Shown here: positions 54,721 through 63,017 of the stretch, piece after piece
How positions within the stretch are numbered: the stretch's first letter is position 1
How the letters are laid out: each line of letters starts with the position of its first letter
Assembly (NCBI RefSeq): GCF_013372265.1
Contig: NZ_CP054051.1
Span: 496,001 to 560,000, forward strand
Length of the DNA stretch: 64,000 nt
Source: Aliarcobacter cibarius
GTDB lineage: Bacteria; Campylobacterota; Campylobacteria; Campylobacterales; Arcobacteraceae
Reading direction: 5' to 3'
Position numbers and translations under genes: made by a program
Notes under the pieces: model-generated
What the model was told of the DNA's origin: nothing
Database searches by the model: none
The model's input: only the letters and a program-made list of their open reading frames with translations

Positions 54721-54753
54721 ATTTTCTAAAAGTTAGCTTAACTTTAAGAAAAT
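54721..54753. promoter_or_regulatory. 33-base near-perfect inverted repeat in the divergent gap
   Basis: Left arm ATTTTCTAAAAGTTA (54721-54735) and right arm (54739-54753) are complementary at 14 of 15 positions, with GCT between. It lies between the divergent peptidase and nitrite/sulfite reductase genes, about 87 bases upstream of the reductase's expected transcription start, a position typical for an activator or silencer site rather than a terminator. Confidence 0.55.
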
Positions 54754-54811
54754 ATAAATAACTAGTAATTTAATCAAGATTATTTTAATTAATATTTAAA
54801 AAAATTAAAGA

Positions 54812-54817
54812 TATAAT
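54812..54817 (+). promoter_or_regulatory. -10 element of the nitrite/sulfite reductase gene
   Basis: TATAAT, 40 bases before the ATG at 54858; AAGGAA is the ribosome binding site. The surrounding sequence is almost purely A and T. Confidence 0.5.
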
Positions 54818-54857
54818 TTAAAATATTTTTAGATAAAAAATTTAAATAAGGAATAGT

Positions 54858-56441
54858 ATGGCACAGTTATCAGAACTTGAACTTTTAAAAGCATCAAGAA
54901 ATCCACTTAGAGTAATTGATGATTTATATAAAGAGGCTTTGGAAGAAATTCCTCTAAAAGATGAATATATAGGACTTTTAAAGTGGTATGGAATGTATCC
55001 ACATATAAACAAAGATGGTTTAGAAGATAAAAAATACTTCATGAAAAGAATAAAGCTTGTAGATGCAAGAATGAATTTAGAACAATTAAGAGTTATGAGT
55101 GAAATTGGACAAAAATATGCAAAAGGTCTAGTGGATTTTACAACAAGACAAAATGTTCAATTTCATTATATTGAAATAAAAGATTTACCAGCTATTTTTG
55201 ATATGTTAGGAAGTGTAAATTTAACTTCTAGAATGGCATCAGGTGATGGACCTAGACCTATTATGACATGTCCTGTGAGTGGGATTGATGAGGGAGAAAT
55301 TTATGATGTTCAAGAACTTTTAAAAACTGTAGATAGCTATTTTGATCAAAACGATGATAGATTTTGTAATTTTCCTAGAAAATACAAAATAGGAATTAGT
55401 GGATGTAAATGTCACTGTGCTGCTCATGAAATACAAGATGCTGCTTTTACAGCATTTAAAACAGAAAATGGCGAAGTTTTATTTGATTTAACTATTGGTG
55501 GGGGATTGTCAAAATCTAAACAAATTGCTACAAGAGCAAATAAATATGTAAAACCAGATCAAGTTTTAGATGTTGCTGTAGCTTGTGCAGAAATATTTAG
55601 AGACAATGGAAATAGAGACAATAGAAATAAAGCAAGAGTAAGACATTTATTAAATGATTGGGGAATTGAAAAATTCGTAGAAGAGATTGAAAAAGCAATT
55701 GGTTACAAACTTCAAGATGGTTTTGAAGCTCGTATTGTAGCTTCTTATGAGAATAGAAACCATTTTGGAATAAATAAACAAAAACAAACTGGGTTTTCTT
55801 ACGTTGGGTTTGCAACAAATTCTGGAAGAGTTGCTGGGGAAGATTTTGTAAAGTTTTATGAAATTTGTAAAAAATATAATGCTGGTGGAATTGCACTAAC
55901 TGGAACTCAGAATTTTATAGTTTACGATGTAGAAGATGAGGTAGTTCAGAGTTTAGCAGATGAGTTTAAAGCCTTAGGATATCCATATAAACCAAATCCT
56001 TTTAGAGCAAGATTACAATCTTGTACAGGAAAAGAGTTTTGTAAATTTGGAATTACCGAAACAAAAGAGTACGCAAAAAAAGTTGTAGTTGAGTTAGAAA
56101 AAAGATTCCCAAATTTTCTTGAAGATGTAACTATTGCAATTTCAGGTTGTGGAAATACATGTTCTCATCCACAAATAGCAGATATTGGATTTGTTGGTTG
56201 TTTAATGAGACATGAAGGAGAAAGGGTTGAAGGTTATGAAGTTTTACTTGGTGGAAATTTAGAAGGTACATCTAATAGTAGAATAGCTAGAAAAATTGGA
56301 TTAAAAGTTCCTGCAACTGGAGTTATTGAATATATAGAAAAACTTATTAATGATTATAAAAAAGACAATAAAGGTACTTCAAGATTTAAAGATTATTTAG
56401 CTTCTATAGAACCTGAAGGTTCAGTAAACGAGGAAGAATAA
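54858..56441 (+). CDS. Siroheme nitrite/sulfite reductase
   Basis: A 527-residue single-chain reductase that takes six electrons to turn nitrite into ammonia or sulfite into sulfide. It has the ferrodoxin-like half-domains (DFTTRQNVQFHYIEIKDL, and NSGRVAGEDFVKF) and the siroheme/4Fe-4S cysteines CTGKEFC and CGNTC. Extra cysteines (GISGCKCHCAAHEIQD) occur in the first half where the vestigial domain lies. Assimilatory nitrite and sulfite reductases cannot be told apart by eye, so no symbol is given. A long terminator follows. A 33-base inverted repeat lies in its promoter region. Confidence 0.88.
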   Translation: MAQLSELELLKASRNPLRVIDDLYKEALEEIPLKDEYIGLLKWYGMYPHINKDGLEDKKYFMKRIKLVDARMNLEQLRVMSEIGQKYAKGLVDFTTRQNVQFHYIEIKDLPAIFDMLGSVNLTSRMASGDGPRPIMTCPVSGIDEGEIYDVQELLKTVDSYFDQNDDRFCNFPRKYKIGISGCKCHCAAHEIQDAAFTAFKTENGEVLFDLTIGGGLSKSKQIATRANKYVKPDQVLDVAVACAEIFRDNGNRDNRNKARVRHLLNDWGIEKFVEEIEKAIGYKLQDGFEARIVASYENRNHFGINKQKQTGFSYVGFATNSGRVAGEDFVKFYEICKKYNAGGIALTGTQNFIVYDVEDEVVQSLADEFKALGYPYKPNPFRARLQSCTGKEFCKFGITETKEYAKKVVVELEKRFPNFLEDVTIAISGCGNTCSHPQIADIGFVGCLMRHEGERVEGYEVLLGGNLEGTSNSRIARKIGLKVPATGVIEYIEKLINDYKKDNKGTSRFKDYLASIEPEGSVNEEE

Positions 56442-56478
56442 AAAAAAGGTTTAATCTAAGAGATTAAACCTTTTTTTT
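56441..56478. terminator. Strong bidirectional terminator overlapping a gene end
   Basis: A stem of up to 17 base pairs: AAAAAAAGGTTTAATCT (56441-56457) pairs with AGATTAAACCTTTTTTT (56461-56477), loop AAG, T run after it on plus. On the minus strand it also encodes the last codons and stop of the GGDEF gene (stop at 56464-56466). Confidence 0.85.
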
Positions 56479-58725
56479 ATATTTGATTTTAACATCATAC
56501 ATACTTTCATCTGCTTTTTTAAGCACATAATCTAGTGTATCACCATTTTTATATTCATAGCAACCAAAACTACAAGATATTTTTAGATTTTTATTAAAAT
56601 CAAAACTGATATTTGAAATATGAGTTTGTAAAATATTTATTAAAGAGAGAGTTTGATTTATATTTGTTTGAGGTAATGCAATTAAAAATTCATCACCACC
56701 CCATCTACCAAAGCTATCAGAGCTTCTTATATGTTTAGAAATAGTATTTGCAACTTTTATTAAAACTTCATCTCCTGCATGATGACCAAAATTATCATTT
56801 ATTGGTTTAAAGTCATTTAAATCAAAGAATATAATTGAAAATGGAGTTTTATATCTAGAAGCCAATTTTATTTCATGTTCACAGATTTCTTCTATTTTTC
56901 TTCTATTGAATATATTTGTTAATGTATCATTTGTTGCAAGAGTTAAAAGTTCTTTTTGTATACCTTTTCTTAATTTAATCTCTTTGTATAATTTATAATT
57001 TAAATATAAAATTAAAGCTATTATTATTAGAAGAGGTATAACAATTTTTAAAAATTGTTGATAATTAAGGTTCTCATTAAAATATATTTGGGAATAAGAG
57101 TTTAGTATGTTATCTATTTCATCTTTTTTTAGTTTTGAGATTACTAAATCTAAAATATCTTTAAATTGTCTATCTTTCATACTAAGTTCTATATATGAGT
57201 TTAGGTTTATATCTAAAGAAGAGTTGATTTTCAAATCTTTATAATTGTTCTTATTAATACTTGAATTCAATGAATAAATATTATTTACATAACCATAAAT
57301 TTCATTTTTCTGAAGAGCTTTAAATGCTAAATCATCGGTCTCAAATTCTATAAATTCAATTTTTGGATATAATGATAATAGTTTTCCTTTCATATTTAAT
57401 GAACTTAAAATTCCTATTTTTGTTTTTTCAAAAGTTGATAAATCATTAATGAAATTTTTATCAACTTTTGTTGCAATTACTAGTGGAATTTTTGCAATAG
57501 GTTTTGTATAAATTTTATCTTTTTTATTAGGATAGTCATATGAGTAAACAAAATTTACTTTTACACTATTTGAGAAAACGTAAGAAATATTGCCATTTAA
57601 AACTTCTTCAGTATTAAAAGGTTTTGATAATTTATCTGATAATAAATGCCAAAAATCTATTTCAAAACCTTTAAATTCAGTTGTTGATTTAAATGAAAAA
57701 GGCGGATTGGAATCTTTTAATAAAAGTGTAAATTGATTTTTATCTAGATAATCTTTTTGACTACCATTCAAGATTAAGTACTCTTTATTAAAAATTATTG
57801 AGTTTGAGTTAAAAGTATTAATACTTTTATTTATTCCACTATATGTATAAAATTTCTTGATATCTTCAATTCTATCTATATTAATATTTCCTAGGATACC
57901 CAAATCAAATTTTGATAAATCTTTTAAAACATTGCCCTCATAAATTAATTCATCCAAACTTTTATTTTGACTATTATATTTTTCAAAAATTAATTTTGCA
58001 GTCTCTTTTATATTTGAAAAAGCATATTCCCAACCCATTAATGAAGCTTTATCAAAACTCTGAACTCTGTAAGGATTTGTCAAAACTTCATTCTGAGATG
58101 TAAAAATTATACCTTCGTAGAAATTTAAATTTAAATAATTTGTAGAGAAGTAATTAAAATCTATACCATTTTTACTTAAAGTATAAGGTTCATTTGATAG
58201 ATAACATGCCATAAGATCAGTTTTATTATTGATTAAATCATCTATTTTTCCACTGTGAGGTAAAATTTTTAGAGTTGACATATCAATATTTTTATCACTA
58301 TTTAAAATTGATTTTATTGTCGCACTTTCAATAGCGTCATTTGTTATCATAACTCTTTTGTTTTCTAAATCAGAGACGCTGTTTATATTTTTATTTTTTA
58401 AGCTAATTAGTATAAGAGGAGATTCTTGAAAAATACTAGATATGAAGACAACATTTTTATCATTGTACTTTTCTAAAATAAGAGAAGATTTTCCAATACC
58501 ATATGTTGCATCATTATTGATTACTTCATCAACTATATTTACATTTTGGTTAAATGGTTTAATTTCTACATCTAATCCAAAATCATCATAAAATCCTTTT
58601 TCCTTAGCTATATAGTAACCTGCGAATTGAAATTGGTCAAGCCAGTCCGGATATAAAGTGATTTTTTCTTTGGCAAATAAATTTGAATAAATAATTAATA
58701 TTAATAATAATTTTCTAATAAACAT
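56464..58725 (-). CDS. Diguanylate cyclase with two substrate-binding sensor domains
   Basis: A 753-residue membrane protein that likely makes cyclic di-GMP in response to a periplasmic ligand. A signal peptide (1-19) is followed by an NMT1/THI5-like domain (about 20-300; DQFQFAGYYIAKEKGFYDDF), a SBP_bac_3-like second domain (about 330-545; PPFSFKSTTEFKGFEIDFW), a membrane helix (about 560-580) and a GGDEF domain with GGDEF at 676-680. The active site is intact and an inhibitory-site RSSD lies five residues before it, so product inhibition is likely. Two receptor folds in one sensor is uncommon. The C-terminal codons sit inside the terminator. Confidence 0.92.
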   Translation of the reverse strand: MFIRKLLLILIIYSNLFAKEKITLYPDWLDQFQFAGYYIAKEKGFYDDFGLDVEIKPFNQNVNIVDEVINNDATYGIGKSSLILEKYNDKNVVFISSIFQESPLILISLKNKNINSVSDLENKRVMITNDAIESATIKSILNSDKNIDMSTLKILPHSGKIDDLINNKTDLMACYLSNEPYTLSKNGIDFNYFSTNYLNLNFYEGIIFTSQNEVLTNPYRVQSFDKASLMGWEYAFSNIKETAKLIFEKYNSQNKSLDELIYEGNVLKDLSKFDLGILGNINIDRIEDIKKFYTYSGINKSINTFNSNSIIFNKEYLILNGSQKDYLDKNQFTLLLKDSNPPFSFKSTTEFKGFEIDFWHLLSDKLSKPFNTEEVLNGNISYVFSNSVKVNFVYSYDYPNKKDKIYTKPIAKIPLVIATKVDKNFINDLSTFEKTKIGILSSLNMKGKLLSLYPKIEFIEFETDDLAFKALQKNEIYGYVNNIYSLNSSINKNNYKDLKINSSLDINLNSYIELSMKDRQFKDILDLVISKLKKDEIDNILNSYSQIYFNENLNYQQFLKIVIPLLIIIALILYLNYKLYKEIKLRKGIQKELLTLATNDTLTNIFNRRKIEEICEHEIKLASRYKTPFSIIFFDLNDFKPINDNFGHHAGDEVLIKVANTISKHIRSSDSFGRWGGDEFLIALPQTNINQTLSLINILQTHISNISFDFNKNLKISCSFGCYEYKNGDTLDYVLKKADESMYDVKIKYKKKV

Positions 58726-58781
58726 TTTTAATGATATAAAAAATTATATAAATACAATATTAATCAAAATATTATTTGAAT

Positions 58782-59714
58782 TTAAAATTTCATGATTCTA
58801 TCTTCAAAACTTAGTTTTACAATATCTCCAACTTTTAAATTTTCATCACTGCTGTTAACTATTAAATTCTGTCCATTTGCAAAAATTGTAATTTCATTGA
58901 AGTTACCATAAAATATATTTTCTTTTACAATTCCCTCTATTTGACCATTTTCAGATATTTTGATATTTTCAGGTCTTATATAACTATTTTCGTCTATTTT
59001 TGTTATTTTTCCTAAAAAACTTGCACAATAAAGAGTTTTTGGATTGTTATATAACTCTTTTGCTGTACCTACTTGTAAAATATCTCCACCATGCATTATT
59101 GCGATTCTATCTGAAAGGAAAAAAGCATCTTCTTTGTCATGAGTGATAAATAAAGCAGTTATATTAAACTCTCTTATCATCTCTTTTAATTCAGTTCTTA
59201 AAATATTTCTTAGCTCTGTGTCGATATTACTCAATGGCTCATCAAGAAGTAGTATCTTTGGTTTATTTATGATAGCTCGTGCAAGTGCAACTCTTTGTTG
59301 TTGACCTCCACTAAGTTCATGAGGATATTTTTTTTCGTGACCTTTTAATTTAGTTTTTTCTAGGATTACTTCTAACTTTTCTTTTGAAGCGTTACTTCCA
59401 AATAGAATATTTGAAGCAACATTTATATGCGGAAGAAGTGCATAGTTTTGAAATACAATAGCAACTTTTCTTTTATTAGGTTCAAGATTTATATTGTTTG
59501 AAAATACTTTTTCTTGATCTATCGAAATTTCTCCACTATCAGGTTTTTCTAATCCTGCAAGCATTCTTAGAAAAGTGGTTTTTCCACTTCCACTAGTTCC
59601 TAGAATTGTGAAAATTTCACCTTCAATTAAATCTAGATTAAGACTATTTGCAACGCAAATATCACCTTTACAAAATGTTTTTCTTAGATTTTTTATTTCA
59701 ACTATTTTTTTCAT
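58782..59714 (-). CDS. fbpC: Iron(III) ABC transporter ATP-binding protein
   Basis: ATPase of the FbpABC ferric iron importer. The 310-residue protein has Walker A ILGTSGSGKTTFLR (about residues 35-48), the Q-loop in FQNYALLPH, signature LSGGQQQRVALARA, Walker B ILLLDEPLSNID and the switch histidine in LFITHDKEDA. The last 75 residues form a TOBE-like domain. It overlaps fbpB by 4 bases. Spermidine/putrescine and sulfate importers have similar ATPases; the FbpA-type binding protein next door supports iron. Confidence 0.92.
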   Translation of the reverse strand: MKKIVEIKNLRKTFCKGDICVANSLNLDLIEGEIFTILGTSGSGKTTFLRMLAGLEKPDSGEISIDQEKVFSNNINLEPNKRKVAIVFQNYALLPHINVASNILFGSNASKEKLEVILEKTKLKGHEKKYPHELSGGQQQRVALARAIINKPKILLLDEPLSNIDTELRNILRTELKEMIREFNITALFITHDKEDAFFLSDRIAIMHGGDILQVGTAKELYNNPKTLYCASFLGKITKIDENSYIRPENIKISENGQIEGIVKENIFYGNFNEITIFANGQNLIVNSSDENLKVGDIVKLSFEDRIMKF

Positions 59715-61279
59715 TTCATCTTTCTTTTTGGTTTATAATTTAAAAGTAATACAGCAATTGCAGTTGAGCAAACAAGTATTAAAGAAGGAAATCCTGTTTT
59801 ATAAAGCATTTCATTACTTGCTAATTCATAAACTCTAATTGCTAAAGTATCATAGTTAAATGGTCTTAAAATTAAAGTAGCTGGTAGCTCTTTTGCTATG
59901 TCAATATATAAAATTAAAAATCCACTTAATAAATATGGTTTTAAAATTGGAAGATAAATTTTAAATATTGACTCTTTTTCATTTTTACAAAAAATTTTAC
60001 TAGCATCATCAAGAGAACTATTGATTTTACTAAAACCATTTTCAACACTTCCAATGCTTGAAGCAAAATATCTAGTGGCATAAGCATAAATTAAAATAAT
60101 AAAAGAGCCACTAAAGAACATATATCCTAAAGCTTTGTCAATATAATTTGCTATTAAAAGTAATCCAACAGCTACTACAGCTCCTGGGATAGAATATCCT
60201 AGCATAGAAAGCTTATGCGTTATACTTGAAAATTTTGTTGGAAATTTTCTTAAAAAATATACTATAAAGAATGCTAAGAATATTATAAAAGAACTAGATA
60301 TTATATTTAGTTTTAGTGTATTAAATAAATATGAAAATGCTGTAAAATCTAAAGTATTAATATCTAAAAATGTCCAATAAATTAACACAGAAGTTGGAAT
60401 AAAAAGTGTTATAGAAGCTATTAAAAATGAGATTAAAAATGCTAAAAAATTCCATTTACCCTTTAAATTTATTTTAGAAGCTTTTTCATCACTATTTGTA
60501 GAGCTTGAAAATCTAAATTTTTTTCTAATGTTATGTTCAACTAAAAGAATAGAAAATACAAAAATTAGTAAAACAATAGCTATATTAATAGCTCCACTTA
60601 AATCACCATAACCAAACCAATTTTTAAAAATTCCAACGCTAAATGTTTCAACTCCAAAATATAAAACTGTACCATAGTCGCTTAGTGTTTCCATAATAGC
60701 TAAAATTGCTCCCGCAAAAATAGCAGGGTATGACAAAGGAAGATAAACTTTAAAAAAAGCATTTACAGGATTTAATTTTTGTAAAGAAATTAGTTCAACT
60801 ATAGTTTTTGAAATCATAGAAAAAGAGACTCTAGCTAAAATAAAAACATAAGGAAACATAGCAATAGTAAATATAAATATTGCACCAGGCATATTTAAAA
60901 TGTCAAGTTTTATAGATGTATCATCAAAAAATTGTGATAGAAGTCCACGAAATTCAAAAAAACCAACGTATGTGTAACCAAATATGTATGCAGGGTAAGC
61001 TAAAGGAAGAACAAAACAAATTGAGAAGAATTTACTTCCGAAATATTCAAATCTTGCACTTAAATAAGAAGTAATTACTCCAATGATTACTACAAATATT
61101 GCAGTACCTACTATTAAATACGATGTATTTAATGTATAGTCTAATAAAAAGCTACTTTCTAAATATTCTTTGTTTAATGAGCCACTAAAAAGAAAATATA
61201 CTATTAGAATTAAAATAGGTAAAGAGATTAATAACCCCAAAATAGGGGCTATAAAAGATTTTAGATTTTTTATTTCCAA
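59711..61279 (-). CDS. fbpB: Iron(III) ABC transporter permease
   Basis: Membrane channel of the ferric importer. The 522-residue protein is a duplicated permease with about 12 helices. The two EAA-type loops are visible as LEPL/EVYLPLSYPAIFAG-like (here FKVYLPLSYPAIFAG) and IFKIYLPILKPYLLSG, which contact FbpC. The start is a TTG at 61279 with AAGGA close upstream, and the frame overlaps fbpA by 10 bases. Fused double permease is the normal state for FbpB. Confidence 0.92.
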   Translation of the reverse strand: MEIKNLKSFIAPILGLLISLPILILIVYFLFSGSLNKEYLESSFLLDYTLNTSYLIVGTAIFVVIIGVITSYLSARFEYFGSKFFSICFVLPLAYPAYIFGYTYVGFFEFRGLLSQFFDDTSIKLDILNMPGAIFIFTIAMFPYVFILARVSFSMISKTIVELISLQKLNPVNAFFKVYLPLSYPAIFAGAILAIMETLSDYGTVLYFGVETFSVGIFKNWFGYGDLSGAINIAIVLLIFVFSILLVEHNIRKKFRFSSSTNSDEKASKINLKGKWNFLAFLISFLIASITLFIPTSVLIYWTFLDINTLDFTAFSYLFNTLKLNIISSSFIIFLAFFIVYFLRKFPTKFSSITHKLSMLGYSIPGAVVAVGLLLIANYIDKALGYMFFSGSFIILIYAYATRYFASSIGSVENGFSKINSSLDDASKIFCKNEKESIFKIYLPILKPYLLSGFLILYIDIAKELPATLILRPFNYDTLAIRVYELASNEMLYKTGFPSLILVCSTAIAVLLLNYKPKRKMK

Positions 61280-62277
61280 TTTCCTTTTGTTGCTATTTCA
61301 ACAGCTTTTTTTGTCTCTTTCCCAACTTTATTTAAAGCTATTGTATCTTCTTTGAATTCACCCCATGAAGCTACAATTCCAGCTGGTTTAACTTTCGGAT
61401 TTATTGGATATTCATAATTTCCTTGAGCTAATTCTCCTTGAGCTTCAACACTTGTTAAGAATTCTATTAATTTTATAGCATTTTCTTTATTTGGTGAAAA
61501 TTTAGTAACACCTGCTCCAGAGATATTTATATGTGTTCCTGTTGTATTTTGTGCAGGAAAAAATACTTTTACCTCTTTTGCAATGCTTTCATCAACTTTA
61601 TCTCCACTATTTGCCATAACACCTAAATAGTAAGAGTTTACAATAGCTATATCAGCTTCTCCAGAAGCAACTGCTCTTATTTGATCTTTGTCAGCACCTT
61701 TTGGATTTCTAGCAAAATTTTCTACTAAACCTTTTACAAACTCTAACGATTTTTCTTCTCCATTATGTGCAATAATAGAAGCAAGAAGTGATTTATTATA
61801 TGCATTTGTAGAACTTCTTGTTATCACTTTACCTTTAAATTCAGGTTTTGTAAGAGAAAAATAATCACTTAAATCTTTTGGATCAATTTTTTTAGGGTTA
61901 TAAACAAAAAGTCTGGCTCTTTTTGTGATTGCAAACCATTTTCCATCTTCATCTCTTAAGTGACTTGGAATATTTTCTTCTAAAGTTTTCGAAGTTGCTG
62001 ATTGAAGTAAATCTCTCTCTTTTGCTTCATATAAATTTCCAATGTCTGCAGTTATAAGTATATCAGCTGGACTATTTGCACCTTCTATTGAAAGTCTTGA
62101 AACTAGTTCTTCGGCTTTTGCTGTTACAAGATTTACTTTAATTCCAGTTTTTTCTTCAAATTTTTTAAATAGTGCTTTATCTGAATCATAATGTCTTTGA
62201 GAATATACATTTACTTCATTTGTAGCAAATAAAATATTTGTAAAAAGCAAAGAACAAATTGCTAATTTTTTAAACAT
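61270..62277 (-). CDS. fbpA: Iron(III) ABC transporter substrate-binding protein
   Basis: Periplasmic ferric-binding protein (transferrin fold). The 335-residue precursor has a signal peptide (about 1-19) and begins EVNVYSQRHYDSDKALFKKF, where Tyr and His at the start are typical iron ligands; paired tyrosines occur later in IVNSYYLGVMA, the expected iron-binding pair. It is the first gene of fbpABC, and a Fur-type site lies 88 bases upstream of the ATG. Campylobacter jejuni has a homologous iron-regulated operon (cfbpABC). Confidence 0.94.
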   Translation of the reverse strand: MFKKLAICSLLFTNILFATNEVNVYSQRHYDSDKALFKKFEEKTGIKVNLVTAKAEELVSRLSIEGANSPADILITADIGNLYEAKERDLLQSATSKTLEENIPSHLRDEDGKWFAITKRARLFVYNPKKIDPKDLSDYFSLTKPEFKGKVITRSSTNAYNKSLLASIIAHNGEEKSLEFVKGLVENFARNPKGADKDQIRAVASGEADIAIVNSYYLGVMANSGDKVDESIAKEVKVFFPAQNTTGTHINISGAGVTKFSPNKENAIKLIEFLTSVEAQGELAQGNYEYPINPKVKPAGIVASWGEFKEDTIALNKVGKETKKAVEIATKGNWK

Positions 62278-62364
62278 TTTTTGTGTCCTTTAAATTTATT
62301 TAATAATCGAATTCAATCTTAATGAAGAATCTTATAATTTTTAAACTTTGATATATCTTAATAT

Positions 62365-62379
62365 TAAGAATGATTATCA
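62365..62379 (-). promoter_or_regulatory. Fur-type iron box upstream of fbpABC
   Basis: On the minus strand TGATAAT-C-ATTCTTA, matching 12 of 14 positions of the 7-1-7 palindrome TGATAATNATTATCA. It is 88 bases before the fbpA ATG, in the divergent gap with pabA. Iron repression of fbpABC is therefore likely. Confidence 0.6.
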
Positions 62380-62413
62380 AAAGTATAAAAGATATGATTT
62401 AAAACTTTATTGG

Positions 62414-62419
62414 TATAAT
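62414..62419 (+). promoter_or_regulatory. -10 element of pabA
   Basis: TATAAT in the extended context TGGTATAAT, 26 bases before the ATG at 62446. GAGG is the ribosome binding site. Confidence 0.6.
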
Positions 62420-62445
62420 AATGGAATTTTTATAGAGGATTTATA

Positions 62446-63015
62446 ATGGTTTTAATGATTGATAATTATGATAGCTTCACATACAATATTGTACAGTATT
62501 GCCTAGAACTAGGTGCAGATTTGAAAGTTATTAGAAATGATGAGTTAAGTTTAGAAGAGATAAAGGCTTTAAATCCTGAAAAGATAATAATATCTCCAGG
62601 TCCAGCTACTCCAAATGAAGCTGGAGTTTGTCTTGAAGTTATAAAAGAGTTTGCAGGAGTTGTTCCAATTTTTGGTATATGTTTAGGACATCAGGCAATT
62701 GCTCAGGTTTTTGGAGCAAAAGTAGTGCGCGCAAAAAATATGATGCATGGTAAAACTTCTCGAATAAAAGTTCTAAAAAGTACAAAAATATTTGATACTT
62801 TACCAGAAGAGTTTATTCAAACAAGATATCACTCTTTAATAGTGGAAAATATAGATTTACCAGATGATATAATTGTTACATCAAAAAGTCTAGATGATGG
62901 AGAAATAATGTCTTTAGAAATTAAAGGTAAAAATATTTATGGTGTGCAATTTCATCCAGAGTCAATTTTAAGTGAATATGGTCATAAAATCATAGATAAT
63001 TTCTTAAAAATATAA
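62446..63015 (+). CDS. pabA: Aminodeoxychorismate/anthranilate synthase glutamine amidotransferase
   Basis: Supplies ammonia from glutamine for 4-amino-4-deoxychorismate (folate) or anthranilate (tryptophan). The 189-residue class I amidotransferase has IDNYDSFTYNIVQYC at the start, the nucleophile cysteine in FGICLGHQAI, and the His-Glu pair in GVQFHPESIL. PabA and TrpG are not separable from one chain; no trp genes are adjacent, so the shared PabA role is favoured. A downstream membrane gene starts 2 bases after the stop. Confidence 0.85.
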   Translation: MVLMIDNYDSFTYNIVQYCLELGADLKVIRNDELSLEEIKALNPEKIIISPGPATPNEAGVCLEVIKEFAGVVPIFGICLGHQAIAQVFGAKVVRAKNMMHGKTSRIKVLKSTKIFDTLPEEFIQTRYHSLIVENIDLPDDIIVTSKSLDDGEIMSLEIKGKNIYGVQFHPESILSEYGHKIIDNFLKI

Positions 63016-63017
63016 TT

